The notes below the pieces were generated by a model. The model saw nothing but the letters and a program-made list of their open reading frames with translations. It was not told the DNA's origin and did no database searches. Below, piece by piece: positions 17,701-25,885 of a stretch of 64,000 nucleotides of DNA. This DNA is from Planococcaceae bacterium Storch 2/2-2 (GTDB taxonomy: Bacteria; Bacillota; Bacilli; Bacillales_A; Planococcaceae). The position numbers and the translations under genes are program-made. The first letter of the stretch is position 1, and each line of letters starts with the position of its first letter. The stretch is taken from assembly GCA_009740415.1 (NCBI GenBank), contig WOYE01000008.1, positions 1-64,000 of the forward strand, in the 5' to 3' direction.

Positions 17701-20700
17701 TACTTCTTCTTTTTTGTTCTCTACCGTAATCGTACCACCTGCTTCTGCCTCATGATGTTCAGTAGAAGCTTTATAACCGTCAAGAGCTTTCGTCTCAACA
17801 AATACGTACTCACCTTCTGGAACGTTCGTAAACGTTAACTTTCCTTGCGCATTCGTCTCACCTGTTCGAATCACTGCGCCTTCCTCATTACGTAACTCGA
17901 ACTGAACCCCGACGAGCGGCTCCTTCGTATCCGCATCCACTTTCAACACTTCATACGACACGGTTTTTGGCTGCTCTGGCTGCTCTGGTGTCAATGATTC
18001 GTTTTTAATAATAAGTGGAATACCTTCTGCCGTTTTAACATCATGCTCTGAACCAAATGTGATTTCTTGAGGACCTGTTGGTTCATAACCCTCTGGTGTT
18101 TGCTCTACTAATTGGTAAGTTCCGTATCCTAGGTTCGGGAACTCAATGTGTCCATTTCGATCTGTAATTCCTTCATAAAGCTTCAAACCACTTGTTGTCT
18201 GAAGTGTGAAGTGAACATTTTCAATCGGTCCTAAATCTGCACCGTCATATTCACCACGTTTCTCAATTTTAAGCGTCCCTGTATCATATCCGACGTCTCC
18301 TTCCGAGCGGTTAAATGTGAATTTCGTTTCGTCTCCACTACCACCGACTTGAGAGTCTTTCGTCGTTCCTTGATACTCCATTGACGCTGTATTCGAGATT
18401 GCTTCGTCATGTCCACCTAAATAATACGTTTGGTAAACGAGCTTGTATCCTTTATGCGCTAAATCTTCTGTGAACGTAAATGACTTTTTATCGTTTGAAA
18501 CGTCAACATCAATCGTTCGTGCTTGATCTGTTGCTTCATTGATTGCTGTATTTTTATCAGCGTAGTACGGAATAAGCTGGAATGAACCTTCTAACAACAT
18601 TTGGTTATCAGACACGTGATCCGTAATAACCGTTTCACCTAAGTTAGATAGCGACTTATTTAGCTCAATCGTCCAAGTAAGAAGACGATTAGAAGCATTT
18701 TCGTTTCCTGTTACACTTTTTTCGATGAATTGATCCGGTGTTTTCCATTCCAATTTTTGGTTATACGTTTGCTCTTTTAAGTCTGGAATGTCTAACTTCG
18801 CTTCGTTTTTGTATTCAAGCCTCTTAGCATCTTCATCTTTTACGTGCATACCTGTTTGATCTTTCGTCTTATACGTAATGAGATACGCTTTTTTCGTATC
18901 TTCTGTGAACGTCACTTTCCACGAATGGTCGTTCACTTCTTTCGTATATCCGCTTGTTACTTTGTTTCCTTTTATTCCTTCACTGTTATTAACAGCTAGT
19001 TCCAATTCATACACTTCTAATGATTCTGGAATGAGTACGTGATTGTCACTTAACGTATCTGTCACGACTGCTCCGTTTAGGGAGTGGAAGTTCGTGTTAA
19101 TACCGACTTTCCATTCCATTTCAAAACTAGACGAGTCAATCGCCCAACTTCCTTTTTTATAGCCGTTCTTTGTAGCAGGATCATTCGTTTTAAATTCATG
19201 ATAGTTAAATGCTTCCACATCATATTTACGGCCGTCTGAACCTGTCCATTCAGCTTTAGCAGTATTTCCATATCGTTGGTACGTTTCGAAATCTTCATTC
19301 AATTCATATTTCGTACGATATGAAATTGTATATTGTGTGCTTTCAAACGGTCCTACCGCACGAATCGTAAATCCATCCTCTTTAGGCTCGGGAGTTGCAT
19401 TCAAACCATTTAATTCTAATGAACCTTCAACTAACGTGTGAGGACCATACTCTCCTCCTTCCGGTGTAGGAGTACCTTTAGGCGTAAAAGTATCTTCAAT
19501 CGTAAATTCTTTTGCGCCCTTTGGAACTTTCCCGTGAATCGTCCACTTGATCTCTTGATTCACATAATCGATTTCAGCAACACTTTTCTTAAGATATTGC
19601 TGCGCGTCGTTTTTATGTGAGTTCTTTTCTTCCACTTTACCGACTGCAACCTTGTTTTCTAGTTCAAGAGAAGAAAAACAATTCCATGGTCCTCCTGGAC
19701 AAATATCTTTATGTTGATCTGTGAAGTACTTTCCATTTTTATAGACGACATCATATCGAATAACGATTATTTCATCCTTTAAATATTCAGGAATCTCATA
19801 CGTAAATGAGGAATCATTAATCGTTAATCCTGCTAAATCTTCTGGGGTATCAATTGGATGTTCAGTTCCATCTGGATCTCTTTCAAAAATTTTAAAGCTC
19901 TCTTTGTCATACGTATAAAGCTCTGAGCCTTTTGTCAACGTGTCTGTAATTATTCTCTCAGCTTTATCTACTTTTTCCGCTTTATCTTTAGCATGTTTGT
20001 TATAGACAACTTCATACGAATAACGTAACTGACTGTCGTCACCTGCTTTTGTTGACATACTTTTTGTCAATGGTAAGTCAGGCTCCTCATTTGGATAGGT
20101 GATTGGAACGTCAGCAGTTGCAGTCTCTCCGTTGTATGTCACGCTATTTTTAAATAGATAATCAAATTCAGGATCAGGATTGTCGTCACCTTGTAAAGCA
20201 TACTGTTCTACGTTGACCTTTGTTTGATACGTCAATTCAAAAACGTAAGGTCCTTCTTCGTTTTCTAATGTTAGTGGGAATGAATCAGCTTTCGTGTCAC
20301 TTACTTTTTCTTTATTCCCATGTACATCCAATTTGTACGTCGTGATTGTGATTGGTCCATGGTATTCATGTTTAACTTCAGCTCCTGAAGGATGATCCAC
20401 ACTTAACTTGTCAGTCACTTCTACTGATTCAGTAGAAGCTGGTGACGGATTGATGTGAACAGTCCAATTGATTAAATCATCTTCTCCAGTTGGCTCAGCT
20501 TCTGGTCCTTTACCTATCTTTTCAATACCTTCTTCAAAAGACGGGTAAAACGTTAACGGAATCGTAATCGTTTCTTTCCCTTGAATCGGAATCTCTAAAT
20601 TTTGCTCAAAATCATCACTTGCTCCATCTAACGAAAAATGAGCACCGAATGTAAGGTTACCCGTTACTTGTCCCGTTTTAATCTCTTGCAATGAAGTAAC

Positions 20701-21444
20701 CGTTACTTGACCGTTTCCATCTGTTTTGTAGTTAAACATTGCCCCCGGTGTACCTATCGTTCCACTGAGTGATGTTTGGTCAAATACTAACAATGCTTGT
20801 GGTAACTGAAACGTAAAATAGTCCCCTTTTTGAATCGGAGCGTTTCCGCTATCTGTATTTAATTTAAAATTGTAATTCACTGTTACGGATTCGCCAGGTT
20901 TTGGACGAACATTTTCAGCTGACGCTGCATCTGTAACAGTTGCATTACCGATTACCATAGACCCGAAATGAAAGTCGAGTTGCCCTGCGCTTAGTAATTG
21001 ACCGTCTGAAACCTCATCTTGAGCTGTTCTATCTTCGTCTTCTTCTTCTGTTGCTTCTTCCGTTTCATCTTCCGTTGCTTCTTCAGAAGATGATTCGTCT
21101 TGAAGTTTTTGTTCGTCGTCAACGGTTTCAGGTAGGGGTGCTGGGTCGTTCCCTTCCTCTCCTGGTGTTTCTAGGTTCGGTGTTTGAGTTTCACCGTCCG
21201 TTGTTTGTTCGTTTTCAGGTGATTGGTTGGGTTCACCTTCTTTCGTATCCGACGCCGGATCGGTTTCTATCTCCGGGTCCGTTGCTTCCGTTGTTTCTAT
21301 GTCTGCTGATGTGTCAATCGTCGTTCCGTCGTGTGCAACTTCTGGTGCATACGCCGCTGATGCTTGGATCATGCTAAGCGGTGATAAAATGAGTTGCCCG
21401 ACTAAAAAAACGATCGCAATTACTTGATACATCAATCGTTGCAT
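14710..21444 (-). CDS. giant LPXTG wall-anchored adhesin with Cna-B and cysteine-paired repeat modules
   Basis: A 2244-residue surface protein. A signal peptide (about 1-32, ending ASAAYA) is followed by an acidic low-complexity stretch to about 150. Residues 150-1050 hold several beta-sandwich domains resembling collagen/fibrinogen-binding adhesin folds (LLTWTIELNKSLSNL, FEMEWKVGINTNF). Four Cna-B domains lie at about 1055-1435, each with a K-V-D start and YYFVETKAPEGY-type end, as in isopeptide-bonded folds. Cysteine modules at about 1438-1522, 1553-1633 and 1660-1744, a Cna-B domain, a fourth module at 1870-1950 and a last Cna-B domain follow. Then come a Pro-Thr-Glu repeat stalk (2077-2166), LPQTG at 2208, a membrane helix and a basic tail. 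AAGGGGAGA precedes the ATG. The ligand is unknown. Confidence 0.92.
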   Translation of the reverse strand: MQRLMYQVIAIVFLVGQLILSPLSMIQASAAYAPEVAHDGTTIDTSADIETTEATDPEIETDPASDTKEGEPNQSPENEQTTDGETQTPNLETPGEEGNDPAPLPETVDDEQKLQDESSSEEATEDETEEATEEEDEDRTAQDEVSDGQLLSAGQLDFHFGSMVIGNATVTDAASAENVRPKPGESVTVNYNFKLNTDSGNAPIQKGDYFTFQLPQALLVFDQTSLSGTIGTPGAMFNYKTDGNGQVTVTSLQEIKTGQVTGNLTFGAHFSLDGASDDFEQNLEIPIQGKETITIPLTFYPSFEEGIEKIGKGPEAEPTGEDDLINWTVHINPSPASTESVEVTDKLSVDHPSGAEVKHEYHGPITITTYKLDVHGNKEKVSDTKADSFPLTLENEEGPYVFELTYQTKVNVEQYALQGDDNPDPEFDYLFKNSVTYNGETATADVPITYPNEEPDLPLTKSMSTKAGDDSQLRYSYEVVYNKHAKDKAEKVDKAERIITDTLTKGSELYTYDKESFKIFERDPDGTEHPIDTPEDLAGLTINDSSFTYEIPEYLKDEIIVIRYDVVYKNGKYFTDQHKDICPGGPWNCFSSLELENKVAVGKVEEKNSHKNDAQQYLKKSVAEIDYVNQEIKWTIHGKVPKGAKEFTIEDTFTPKGTPTPEGGEYGPHTLVEGSLELNGLNATPEPKEDGFTIRAVGPFESTQYTISYRTKYELNEDFETYQRYGNTAKAEWTGSDGRKYDVEAFNYHEFKTNDPATKNGYKKGSWAIDSSSFEMEWKVGINTNFHSLNGAVVTDTLSDNHVLIPESLEVYELELAVNNSEGIKGNKVTSGYTKEVNDHSWKVTFTEDTKKAYLITYKTKDQTGMHVKDEDAKRLEYKNEAKLDIPDLKEQTYNQKLEWKTPDQFIEKSVTGNENASNRLLTWTIELNKSLSNLGETVITDHVSDNQMLLEGSFQLIPYYADKNTAINEATDQARTIDVDVSNDKKSFTFTEDLAHKGYKLVYQTYYLGGHDEAISNTASMEYQGTTKDSQVGGSGDETKFTFNRSEGDVGYDTGTLKIEKRGEYDGADLGPIENVHFTLQTTSGLKLYEGITDRNGHIEFPNLGYGTYQLVEQTPEGYEPTGPQEITFGSEHDVKTAEGIPLIIKNESLTPEQPEQPKTVSYEVLKVDADTKEPLVGVQFELRNEEGAVIRTGETNAQGKLTFTNVPEGEYVFVETKALDGYKASTEHHEAEAGGTITVENKKEEVPTPTPETMTVKLTKVDAKDEENVLPGATFKLYQVVAEGEGVLVKNGESETFVTDENGTITVADLEKGDYYFVEVQAPKGYVLDETPKHVSDDGTLVVKNEKETAPLPVVQQVLLEKVDAADASIPLEGAEFELFNAAGQSQGKHTTDENGKILINGLPKDDYYFVETKAPEGYQLSTEKHHVNNLRVTVKNEKQCENFTVTVKEDGKPVEKDTEYTFESEDGKTKVTEKTDENGTITIDREKLPEGKYTVTDKDGNKVGEIEVEYEECGTELDITTEEPGGGGGGTPPTDPEDPTKPTDPETPEQCEDFTVTVKEDGKPVAKDTEYTFESEDGKTKVTEKTDENGKIVIDREKLPEGKYTVTDKDGNKVGEIVVEYDECGTELDITTEEPGGGGGGTPPTDPEDPTKPTDPETPEQCEDFTVTVKEDGKPVAKDTEYTFESEDGKMKVTEKTDENGKIVIDREELPEGKYTVTDKDGNKVGEIVVEYEECGTELDVTKKPADDTVSVTLVKYDANDENKRLAGATFDLFTQAGEKVGTYTTDEHGTIVVTDLAQDEYYFVETKAPKGYQLTKEKQPVLFEDGNPTGQVKVANEEDSSGGGGGGGEDPKDPEEPTTPTDPEGSDRCEDFTVTVKEDGKPVEKDTAYTFESEDGKTTVTATTDENGKIVIDREKLPEGKYTVTDQEGNEVGEIEVEYEECGTELDIQKEGSNDSGQTKVTLTKVDHKNESRTLEGAEFELYKKVENGSDELIMNGSTQTFITDENGTIVVTDLEEGEYYFVERRAPKGYQLNRKAQPFKVVEHEESALVVTNKKRPSGGGGGGSTEPEAPGTDPTDPEETPGEDGTVDPTDPEETPGEDGTVDPTDPEETPGEDGTVDPTDPEETPGEDGTVDPTDPEETPGEGGTGKPTDPEETPEEGENGKPAKPEGDGNVGKPTPPGPATPGKPVQKESNPTDSKGSKLPQTGEGQFIAIIGFGTLFVAFGGWLLFRNRRKEGRE
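14944..15213 (-). repeat. 45-bp tandem repeats (Pro/Thr/Glu stalk)
   Basis: Six units of 45 bp encode DPTDPEETPGEDGTV-type peptides in the adhesin stalk. Four are nearly identical at the DNA level, and the two at the C-terminal end have drifted. Such stalks span the peptidoglycan before the LPXTG anchor and change copy number by slippage. Confidence 0.93.
16212..17125 (-). repeat. 333-bp tandem repeat units in the adhesin gene
   Basis: Units starting near 16212, 16545 and 16878 each encode one cysteine module (CEDFTVTVKEDGKPV to EECGTELD). The first two units also carry a GGGGGGTPPTDPEDP linker. The 16212 and 16545 units are almost identical in DNA, so they arose by recent duplication. A fourth, more diverged module without the tandem context lies at about 15595-15832. 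Confidence 0.9.
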
Positions 21445-21474
21445 GTTCTCTCCCCTTTTCTTAGATTTCTGTTT

Positions 21475-21492
21475 GTATCTATCGTTAGATAC
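21475..21492. promoter_or_regulatory. perfect inverted repeat upstream of the adhesin gene
   Basis: GTATCTA-TCGT-TAGATAC lies 31-48 bp before the adhesin ATG in the 256-bp region shared with the divergent regulator. It may be an operator or a leader hairpin. No clear sigma-A promoter for the adhesin is visible, which fits dependence on an activator. Confidence 0.5.
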
Positions 21493-21700
21493 TTTTCCAT
21501 ACTTCTACACTACTACTTATTACACGGGCATTTATTACTTCTTTTTCCTATGCAAAGGAAGTTACTTGAAACATGCTATTTAATACCTAATCTAAACATT
21601 TTTTAGTATTTTATAAGTAATCTTCTCGGTACTTTTTTAGTAATTTAACTAGGTTTGGTATATTATATAAGATATTCCATGAAGGAGGAAAATAGACGAT

Positions 21701-23218
21701 ATGACAGAACGTGTGATCGTAACTAAACGTCAATTTTTAATTTTATCTTTTTTAGAGGAAAAAATTGAATGGACGAGTACTCAATTGATCGGTGAGGCGA
21801 TCGGTGTTTCTAATAAGACGATTCAAAATGACATTCACTCTCTTCAACCTTTGTTACCAGACGGGTGGGAGATTGAAGCGGCGAAAGGGCTAGGCACTCG
21901 ACTCGTGCGTCCACAAGAAGCAACCGTACATGCCACTTTTACGCATGAAGAACAACAATTGCTTCATCGCGCGATTCATTTGCTCATTGATCAATCGTTC
22001 AACAATTTACAATTGTTCAGCCATGCACTTTACGCGAGTACATCTGTCGCTTCTTCCATTTTAAAAGAGATCGATCAAAAAATTAGTCGCTTTCAACTCA
22101 CCCTTCAAAAATCCCCTTACTCCATTACAGGGGACGAACGAAACATCCGACTCTTGCTCGTCCATCTCGATCCAGCGGCTCATGCGATGATATCCGACCA
22201 GCCATTACCTTGCGCCGTCCTTTCAGACACGATGCGGAAGAAGTACGGAGTCCTTCAGGCACCCGTGAGTACACAACGTTTTTGTTCATATATTGAAATT
22301 ATGTTTCTTCGTATTCAAAAAGGCTATACGTGTCCACCTTATCCTCGTTCACTCGTCCGAATCATTGAACGAGACCCTTTTTATGAGATCGTCTCGACTG
22401 CCTTTCAAGATTTAGAAGCACTTTATGCTCAATCGCTTTCAGAAACCGAACGAATGATGCTCTTTCTTCTCTTTTTGCAAACGGAGTTCCGCTTAGATCC
22501 AGACATGCACCCTTCTTTATTAGAAGATGCGTTGCGCGTTCAACAATTGGATCATTCGTTTAATAGGTTTATTCGATTTTTAAAGGACTCTTTTCAATTC
22601 GAGTGGGTAGAACCCGACGTACTTGAGTCCATCCAACTCATTTATTACGCTGCCTTTTGGGAAGCTCAAGATTCTAACGTTCCATATGGACCGCTCCATA
22701 CGCTAACGATTGCATCCGAACATCCACAAAATTTGCCTACGGATCACGTACAAGAGCTATGTCACCTATGGGAATCGTTTTTCCCGCTCGTCTTTTCCCA
22801 ACAGTCCCGTGATTTTTTAACGTTGCTGCTGTATGACATATTGAGTGACAACATCCAACTCCGTGTACTCATCGTTACCCAGCACTCTACACCGATTGGA
22901 CGTTTCATCCAACATGCGTTACAACGCCATGTATCAGGGCGTGTGCACTTCGATATGACGATTTCTTCTTGCTTGAACAAAGAGTTGTCCGAATTGCAAA
23001 CGTACGATTTTCTCATTACGGACTTACCGTTGCCCTCTCACTTGAAAAGTATGCCGCACTTCTTCATTCATACGATCATTACGAAACGAGAATTGCTATT
23101 TCTTCAAGAGACGATCGATGAATGTTTGGAAGAAAAGGAGAAAAAACTATACGAGCGATCGTTCACTCTATCTTCTCCTTTTGAACAATCCACAAAAAAA
23201 GGCACTAAAGAGCGATAA
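21701..23218 (+). CDS. Mga/AtxA-like transcriptional regulator
   Basis: A 505-residue protein with an N-terminal winged HTH (about 10-60: WTSTQLIGEAIGVSNKTIQNDIHSL), the DeoR/BglG-like pattern. A long helical middle follows, compatible with a second Mga-type HTH and PRD-like domains, and a C-terminal segment (about 400-470) resembling an EIIB-like fold (LRVLIVTQHSTPIGRFIQHALQ). This layout is that of Mga and AtxA, virulence regulators that activate surface-protein or toxin genes. AAGGAGG lies upstream of the ATG. The gene is divergent from the giant adhesin, making that gene the obvious candidate target. Domain assignments beyond the first HTH are by pattern only. Confidence 0.75.
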   Translation: MTERVIVTKRQFLILSFLEEKIEWTSTQLIGEAIGVSNKTIQNDIHSLQPLLPDGWEIEAAKGLGTRLVRPQEATVHATFTHEEQQLLHRAIHLLIDQSFNNLQLFSHALYASTSVASSILKEIDQKISRFQLTLQKSPYSITGDERNIRLLLVHLDPAAHAMISDQPLPCAVLSDTMRKKYGVLQAPVSTQRFCSYIEIMFLRIQKGYTCPPYPRSLVRIIERDPFYEIVSTAFQDLEALYAQSLSETERMMLFLLFLQTEFRLDPDMHPSLLEDALRVQQLDHSFNRFIRFLKDSFQFEWVEPDVLESIQLIYYAAFWEAQDSNVPYGPLHTLTIASEHPQNLPTDHVQELCHLWESFFPLVFSQQSRDFLTLLLYDILSDNIQLRVLIVTQHSTPIGRFIQHALQRHVSGRVHFDMTISSCLNKELSELQTYDFLITDLPLPSHLKSMPHFFIHTIITKRELLFLQETIDECLEEKEKKLYERSFTLSSPFEQSTKKGTKER

Positions 23219-23236
23219 GCTCTCTAGTGCCTTCTT
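23194..23236. terminator. bidirectional terminator between the Mga-like gene and cshA
   Basis: GGCACTAAAGAGC-GATAA-GCTCTCTAGTGCC. On the minus strand it is followed by seven Us (for cshA); on the plus strand by TTCTTCATT. It contains the stop of the Mga-like gene. Confidence 0.88.
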
Positions 23237-23239
23237 CAT

Positions 23240-24739
23240 TTAGTCGTTGCTACGACGGCTGTTGCGACGACGATTTCCGCCGCCTCCACTTCCGCCTTCA
23301 CGTCGACGGTTACCCGATGGGCGTCCGCCACGTCCGCCTTCACGACGACGATTTCCACCGCCGCCACGATTGCGGTTGCGATTGCCACCGCCGCCGCGAC
23401 GACCGCCGCCTCCACGTGATGGGAGTGGGCGTTCTTCTGTAATTTTAACCGGTGTATCGTCCGGCTCGCGTGTTAATGATTTCAAGGCAGCTGCGATTAA
23501 ATCGACCGCTTCTGCTTTTTCTAACAATTGTTCTGCGAGTTCACGGTATTCGTTCAAGCCGTTTTTCTCCACTGATTCTAACAATTGTTCCATCGCCACT
23601 TTTTGTTGTCCGATCAACGCTTCGTTCTCTGTTGGTGGACGAAGTGGTGTCATACGTTTTTTCGTCGTATTTTCAACGATTCGTAAGTAGTTCATCTCGC
23701 GTGGTGTAACGAATGTAATCGCAATTCCGCTCTGACCCGCACGGCCTGTACGTCCGATACGGTGAACGTAGCTTTCAGGGTCTTGTGGAATGTCGAAGTT
23801 GTAAACGTGCGTAACGCCTGAAATGTCGAGTCCACGTGCTGCAACGTCTGTTGCGACGAGCACATCGATTTTATTCGCTTTGAACTGACGTAAAACAGAC
23901 ATCCGTTTCGACTGTGTTAAGTCACCGTGAATTCCTTCTGCCACGTAGCCGCGAATGTTCAATGCATGAGCAACTTCGTCCACGCGACGTTTCGTACGAC
24001 CGAATACGATCGCAAGTTCTGGTTTATCCACGTTTAACAAACGAGTTAATACGTCGAATTTTTCACGTTCTTGGGTTTTTACGAAATATTGGTCGATGTT
24101 TTCGACTGTCATTTCTTTCGATTTAATTTTAACCATTTCTGGATCTTTCATAAATGTTTCAGCAATTTTGCGGATCGGTCCTGGCATCGTTGCTGAGAAC
24201 AATAACGTTTGGCGTGTCTCTGGAACGTTCTCTAAGATCGAGTTAATGTCTTCGATGAAGCCCATGTTCAACATTTCGTCCGCTTCGTCTAGTACGAGTG
24301 TTTCCACACCGTCTAATTTCAACGTACGACGTTTAATATGGTCTAAAATACGTCCAGGTGTTCCGACGATAATTTGTGGGTTGTTACGGAGCGCACGAAT
24401 TTGGCGTCCGATGTCTTGTCCACCGAATACAGATAAAACGCGTGCGCGTTTCCCGTGTCCAATTTTGTAAATTTCTTCTGATACTTGAATTGCAAGCTCG
24501 CGTGTTGGCGCGATAACGAGTGCTTGAACCGCTTTGTTCGATGTATCGATTTTCTCGATGATCGGAATACCGAATGCTGCCGTTTTACCAGTACCTGTTT
24601 GTGCCTGGCCGATCACGTCTTTACCTTCGATTCCGTAACGGATTGTACCTTCTTGAATAGGTGTTGCTTCTTCAAACCCCATTCGTTCTAATGCGCCTTG
24701 CGTCGATTCACTAATATTCAGTTCTGAAAATTTTGTCAA
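23240..24739 (-). CDS. cshA: DEAD-box RNA helicase CshA
   Basis: A 499-residue ATP-dependent RNA helicase, involved in cold adaptation and mRNA turnover in relatives. Motifs in order are Q motif (TPIQ), AQTGTGKT (47-54), PTRELA, TPGR, DEAD (151-154), [14 protein letters not shown] and [10 protein letters not shown]. The C-terminal tail from about 427 is a long Arg/Gly/Asn-rich RNA-binding region. The start is TTG at 24739, 10 nt after AAGGAG; upstream in-frame codons do not resemble the family. It is the ortholog of B. subtilis ydbR. Confidence 0.96.
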   Translation of the reverse strand: MTKFSELNISESTQGALERMGFEEATPIQEGTIRYGIEGKDVIGQAQTGTGKTAAFGIPIIEKIDTSNKAVQALVIAPTRELAIQVSEEIYKIGHGKRARVLSVFGGQDIGRQIRALRNNPQIIVGTPGRILDHIKRRTLKLDGVETLVLDEADEMLNMGFIEDINSILENVPETRQTLLFSATMPGPIRKIAETFMKDPEMVKIKSKEMTVENIDQYFVKTQEREKFDVLTRLLNVDKPELAIVFGRTKRRVDEVAHALNIRGYVAEGIHGDLTQSKRMSVLRQFKANKIDVLVATDVAARGLDISGVTHVYNFDIPQDPESYVHRIGRTGRAGQSGIAITFVTPREMNYLRIVENTTKKRMTPLRPPTENEALIGQQKVAMEQLLESVEKNGLNEYRELAEQLLEKAEAVDLIAAALKSLTREPDDTPVKITEERPLPSRGGGGRRGGGGNRNRNRGGGGNRRREGGRGGRPSGNRRREGGSGGGGNRRRNSRRSND

Positions 24740-24846
24740 GCTTCTCAGTCTCCTTTTATTCTTTTCATTTGACAATTGGTTACATTTCAAATGAAAACGC
24801 GGCAAAATTCGAGTCTAATTTTCGCATCTTGATCACTATGGATTGT

Positions 24847-24875
24847 TTTATAAGATGTGTGTCGATGTATGTCGG
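24847..24875 (-). promoter_or_regulatory. probable cshA promoter
   Basis: CCGACA (24870-24875), 17 bp and TATAAA (24847-24852) on the minus strand. This gives a 5' leader of about 100 nt before the TTG start, a length common for cold-regulated helicase genes. Confidence 0.45.
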
Positions 24876-24943
24876 TAGGTGGGAGACGTCGCAAGCTAGT
24901 TGTATAGTAGTTGAGTCGCCTCGGCCGATATCGTATCTCTGTC

Positions 24944-25050
24944 TATAATAAGGGGAAATTGATTCCGATTTGAGTGCAGAGGTTATTGAAAAGGGAAACT
25001 CGGTCTTTGCCGAGCGAGCCGTCTATTTGCCTCAAGACGGTCGTTTTATT
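24944..25050 (+). ncRNA. candidate small RNA between cshA and the esterase gene
   Basis: The plus strand holds TATAAT (24944-24949), then hairpins CTCGG-tcttt-gCCGAG and CCGTCT-N10-AGACGG (25019-25040), followed by TCGTTTTATT. A transcript of about 90 nt is possible. No -35 is convincing and the U-run is short, so this is a weak call. Confidence 0.25.
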
Positions 25051-25051
25051 C

Positions 25052-25084
25052 AAAAAAAAGTACTCTTCACGTAGAATGAAGAGT
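25052..25084 (-). terminator. terminator after the esterase gene
   Basis: On the minus strand ACTCTTCA-ttctacg-TGAAGAGT is followed by ACTTTTTTTT. It ends the ddl-murF-esterase transcript. Confidence 0.85.
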
Positions 25085-25162
25085 CTCTCGTGTAAATGTA
25101 TCCAATTCCTCAAACTAGTGTAACACTGTCGCGCTCATACTGCAATCATTGTGCTTTATGTT

Positions 25163-25885
25163 TCAATTGTCAGTCTTCGAGCGAAGCGACTGCTCGATGA
25201 ATGCCTTCACTTCTCCGAACCAACTCGGCGCTTCTTTCGAATAGCAAATGTGATGCTTGCCTTCGCCTGAAATGATCATTCGTTTGTTCGTCGAAGCGAA
25301 CGTATCGTACAAATAATACGAGGAGCCGATCGGAACGACCCCGTCTTTTAAACCGTGCACGAAACAAGCCGGTGCGGTCACTCGCTCATAATGTCCTCTG
25401 GCGTACGAGACGACTTCTAAAAAATTAAGCGTAGCGCGTAGCGGCGTCACTCGCAATTTGTAGTCGTACAAATGATAAAAGTTCCCTTCACCGACCGGAC
25501 GCTCTTCCCACTCTGTGATCCATCGTTCGTACAAGTTTTCAAACAACTGCGGGATGTTGACGTATTTCGCAGCAGGACTCAATAAAACGAGACTCGCTAC
25601 TTCGTATTGTGCTGCGATCATCGAAGCGAGAACGCCGCCCATCGAAAATCCGACGACGACGACACGATCGACACGTCGAGCGAGCAACTCGTACTCGTGA
25701 ACCGCTTCAAAATACCACGTTTGCGCATTCGCGTCGGGATGATCGAGACGTAATGGTAAACCGTGCCCTGTTAACGTCGGTGAAACGAGCTCCCAGTCGG
25801 TCATCTGCTCGAAATAACGATAGAGCGGACGGACTTCCATCGGACCGCCTGTGAAACCGTGTAAAAAAAGGACGCCGACTTTCAT
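25163..25885 (-). CDS. alpha/beta-hydrolase, Est30-like carboxylesterase
   Basis: A 240-residue hydrolase resembling Geobacillus Est30 and B. subtilis YvaK. The oxyanion motif FLHGFTGG is followed by the nucleophile S81 in GFSMGG, an aspartate in HGLKDGVVP (D181) and a histidine in GKHHICY. No signal peptide. Its start overlaps the murF stop by ATGA, so it is expressed with the cell-wall genes ddl and murF. The natural substrate is unknown. Confidence 0.85.
   Translation of the reverse strand: MKVGVLFLHGFTGGPMEVRPLYRYFEQMTDWELVSPTLTGHGLPLRLDHPDANAQTWYFEAVHEYELLARRVDRVVVVGFSMGGVLASMIAAQYEVASLVLLSPAAKYVNIPQLFENLYERWITEWEERPVGEGNFYHLYDYKLRVTPLRATLNFLEVVSYARGHYERVTAPACFVHGLKDGVVPIGSSYYLYDTFASTNKRMIISGEGKHHICYSKEAPSWFGEVKAFIEQSLRSKTDN

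Noticed and set aside
23227-23442. Long open frames of Arg/Pro-rich peptides opposite the 3' end of cshA.
   Set aside because: They mirror the Gly/Arg-rich RNA-binding tail of CshA and lack start signals.
24970-25074. A 35-codon TTG frame on the plus strand between cshA and the esterase gene.
   Set aside because: No ribosome site at a usable distance, and its last third is the A-run and stem of the esterase terminator.
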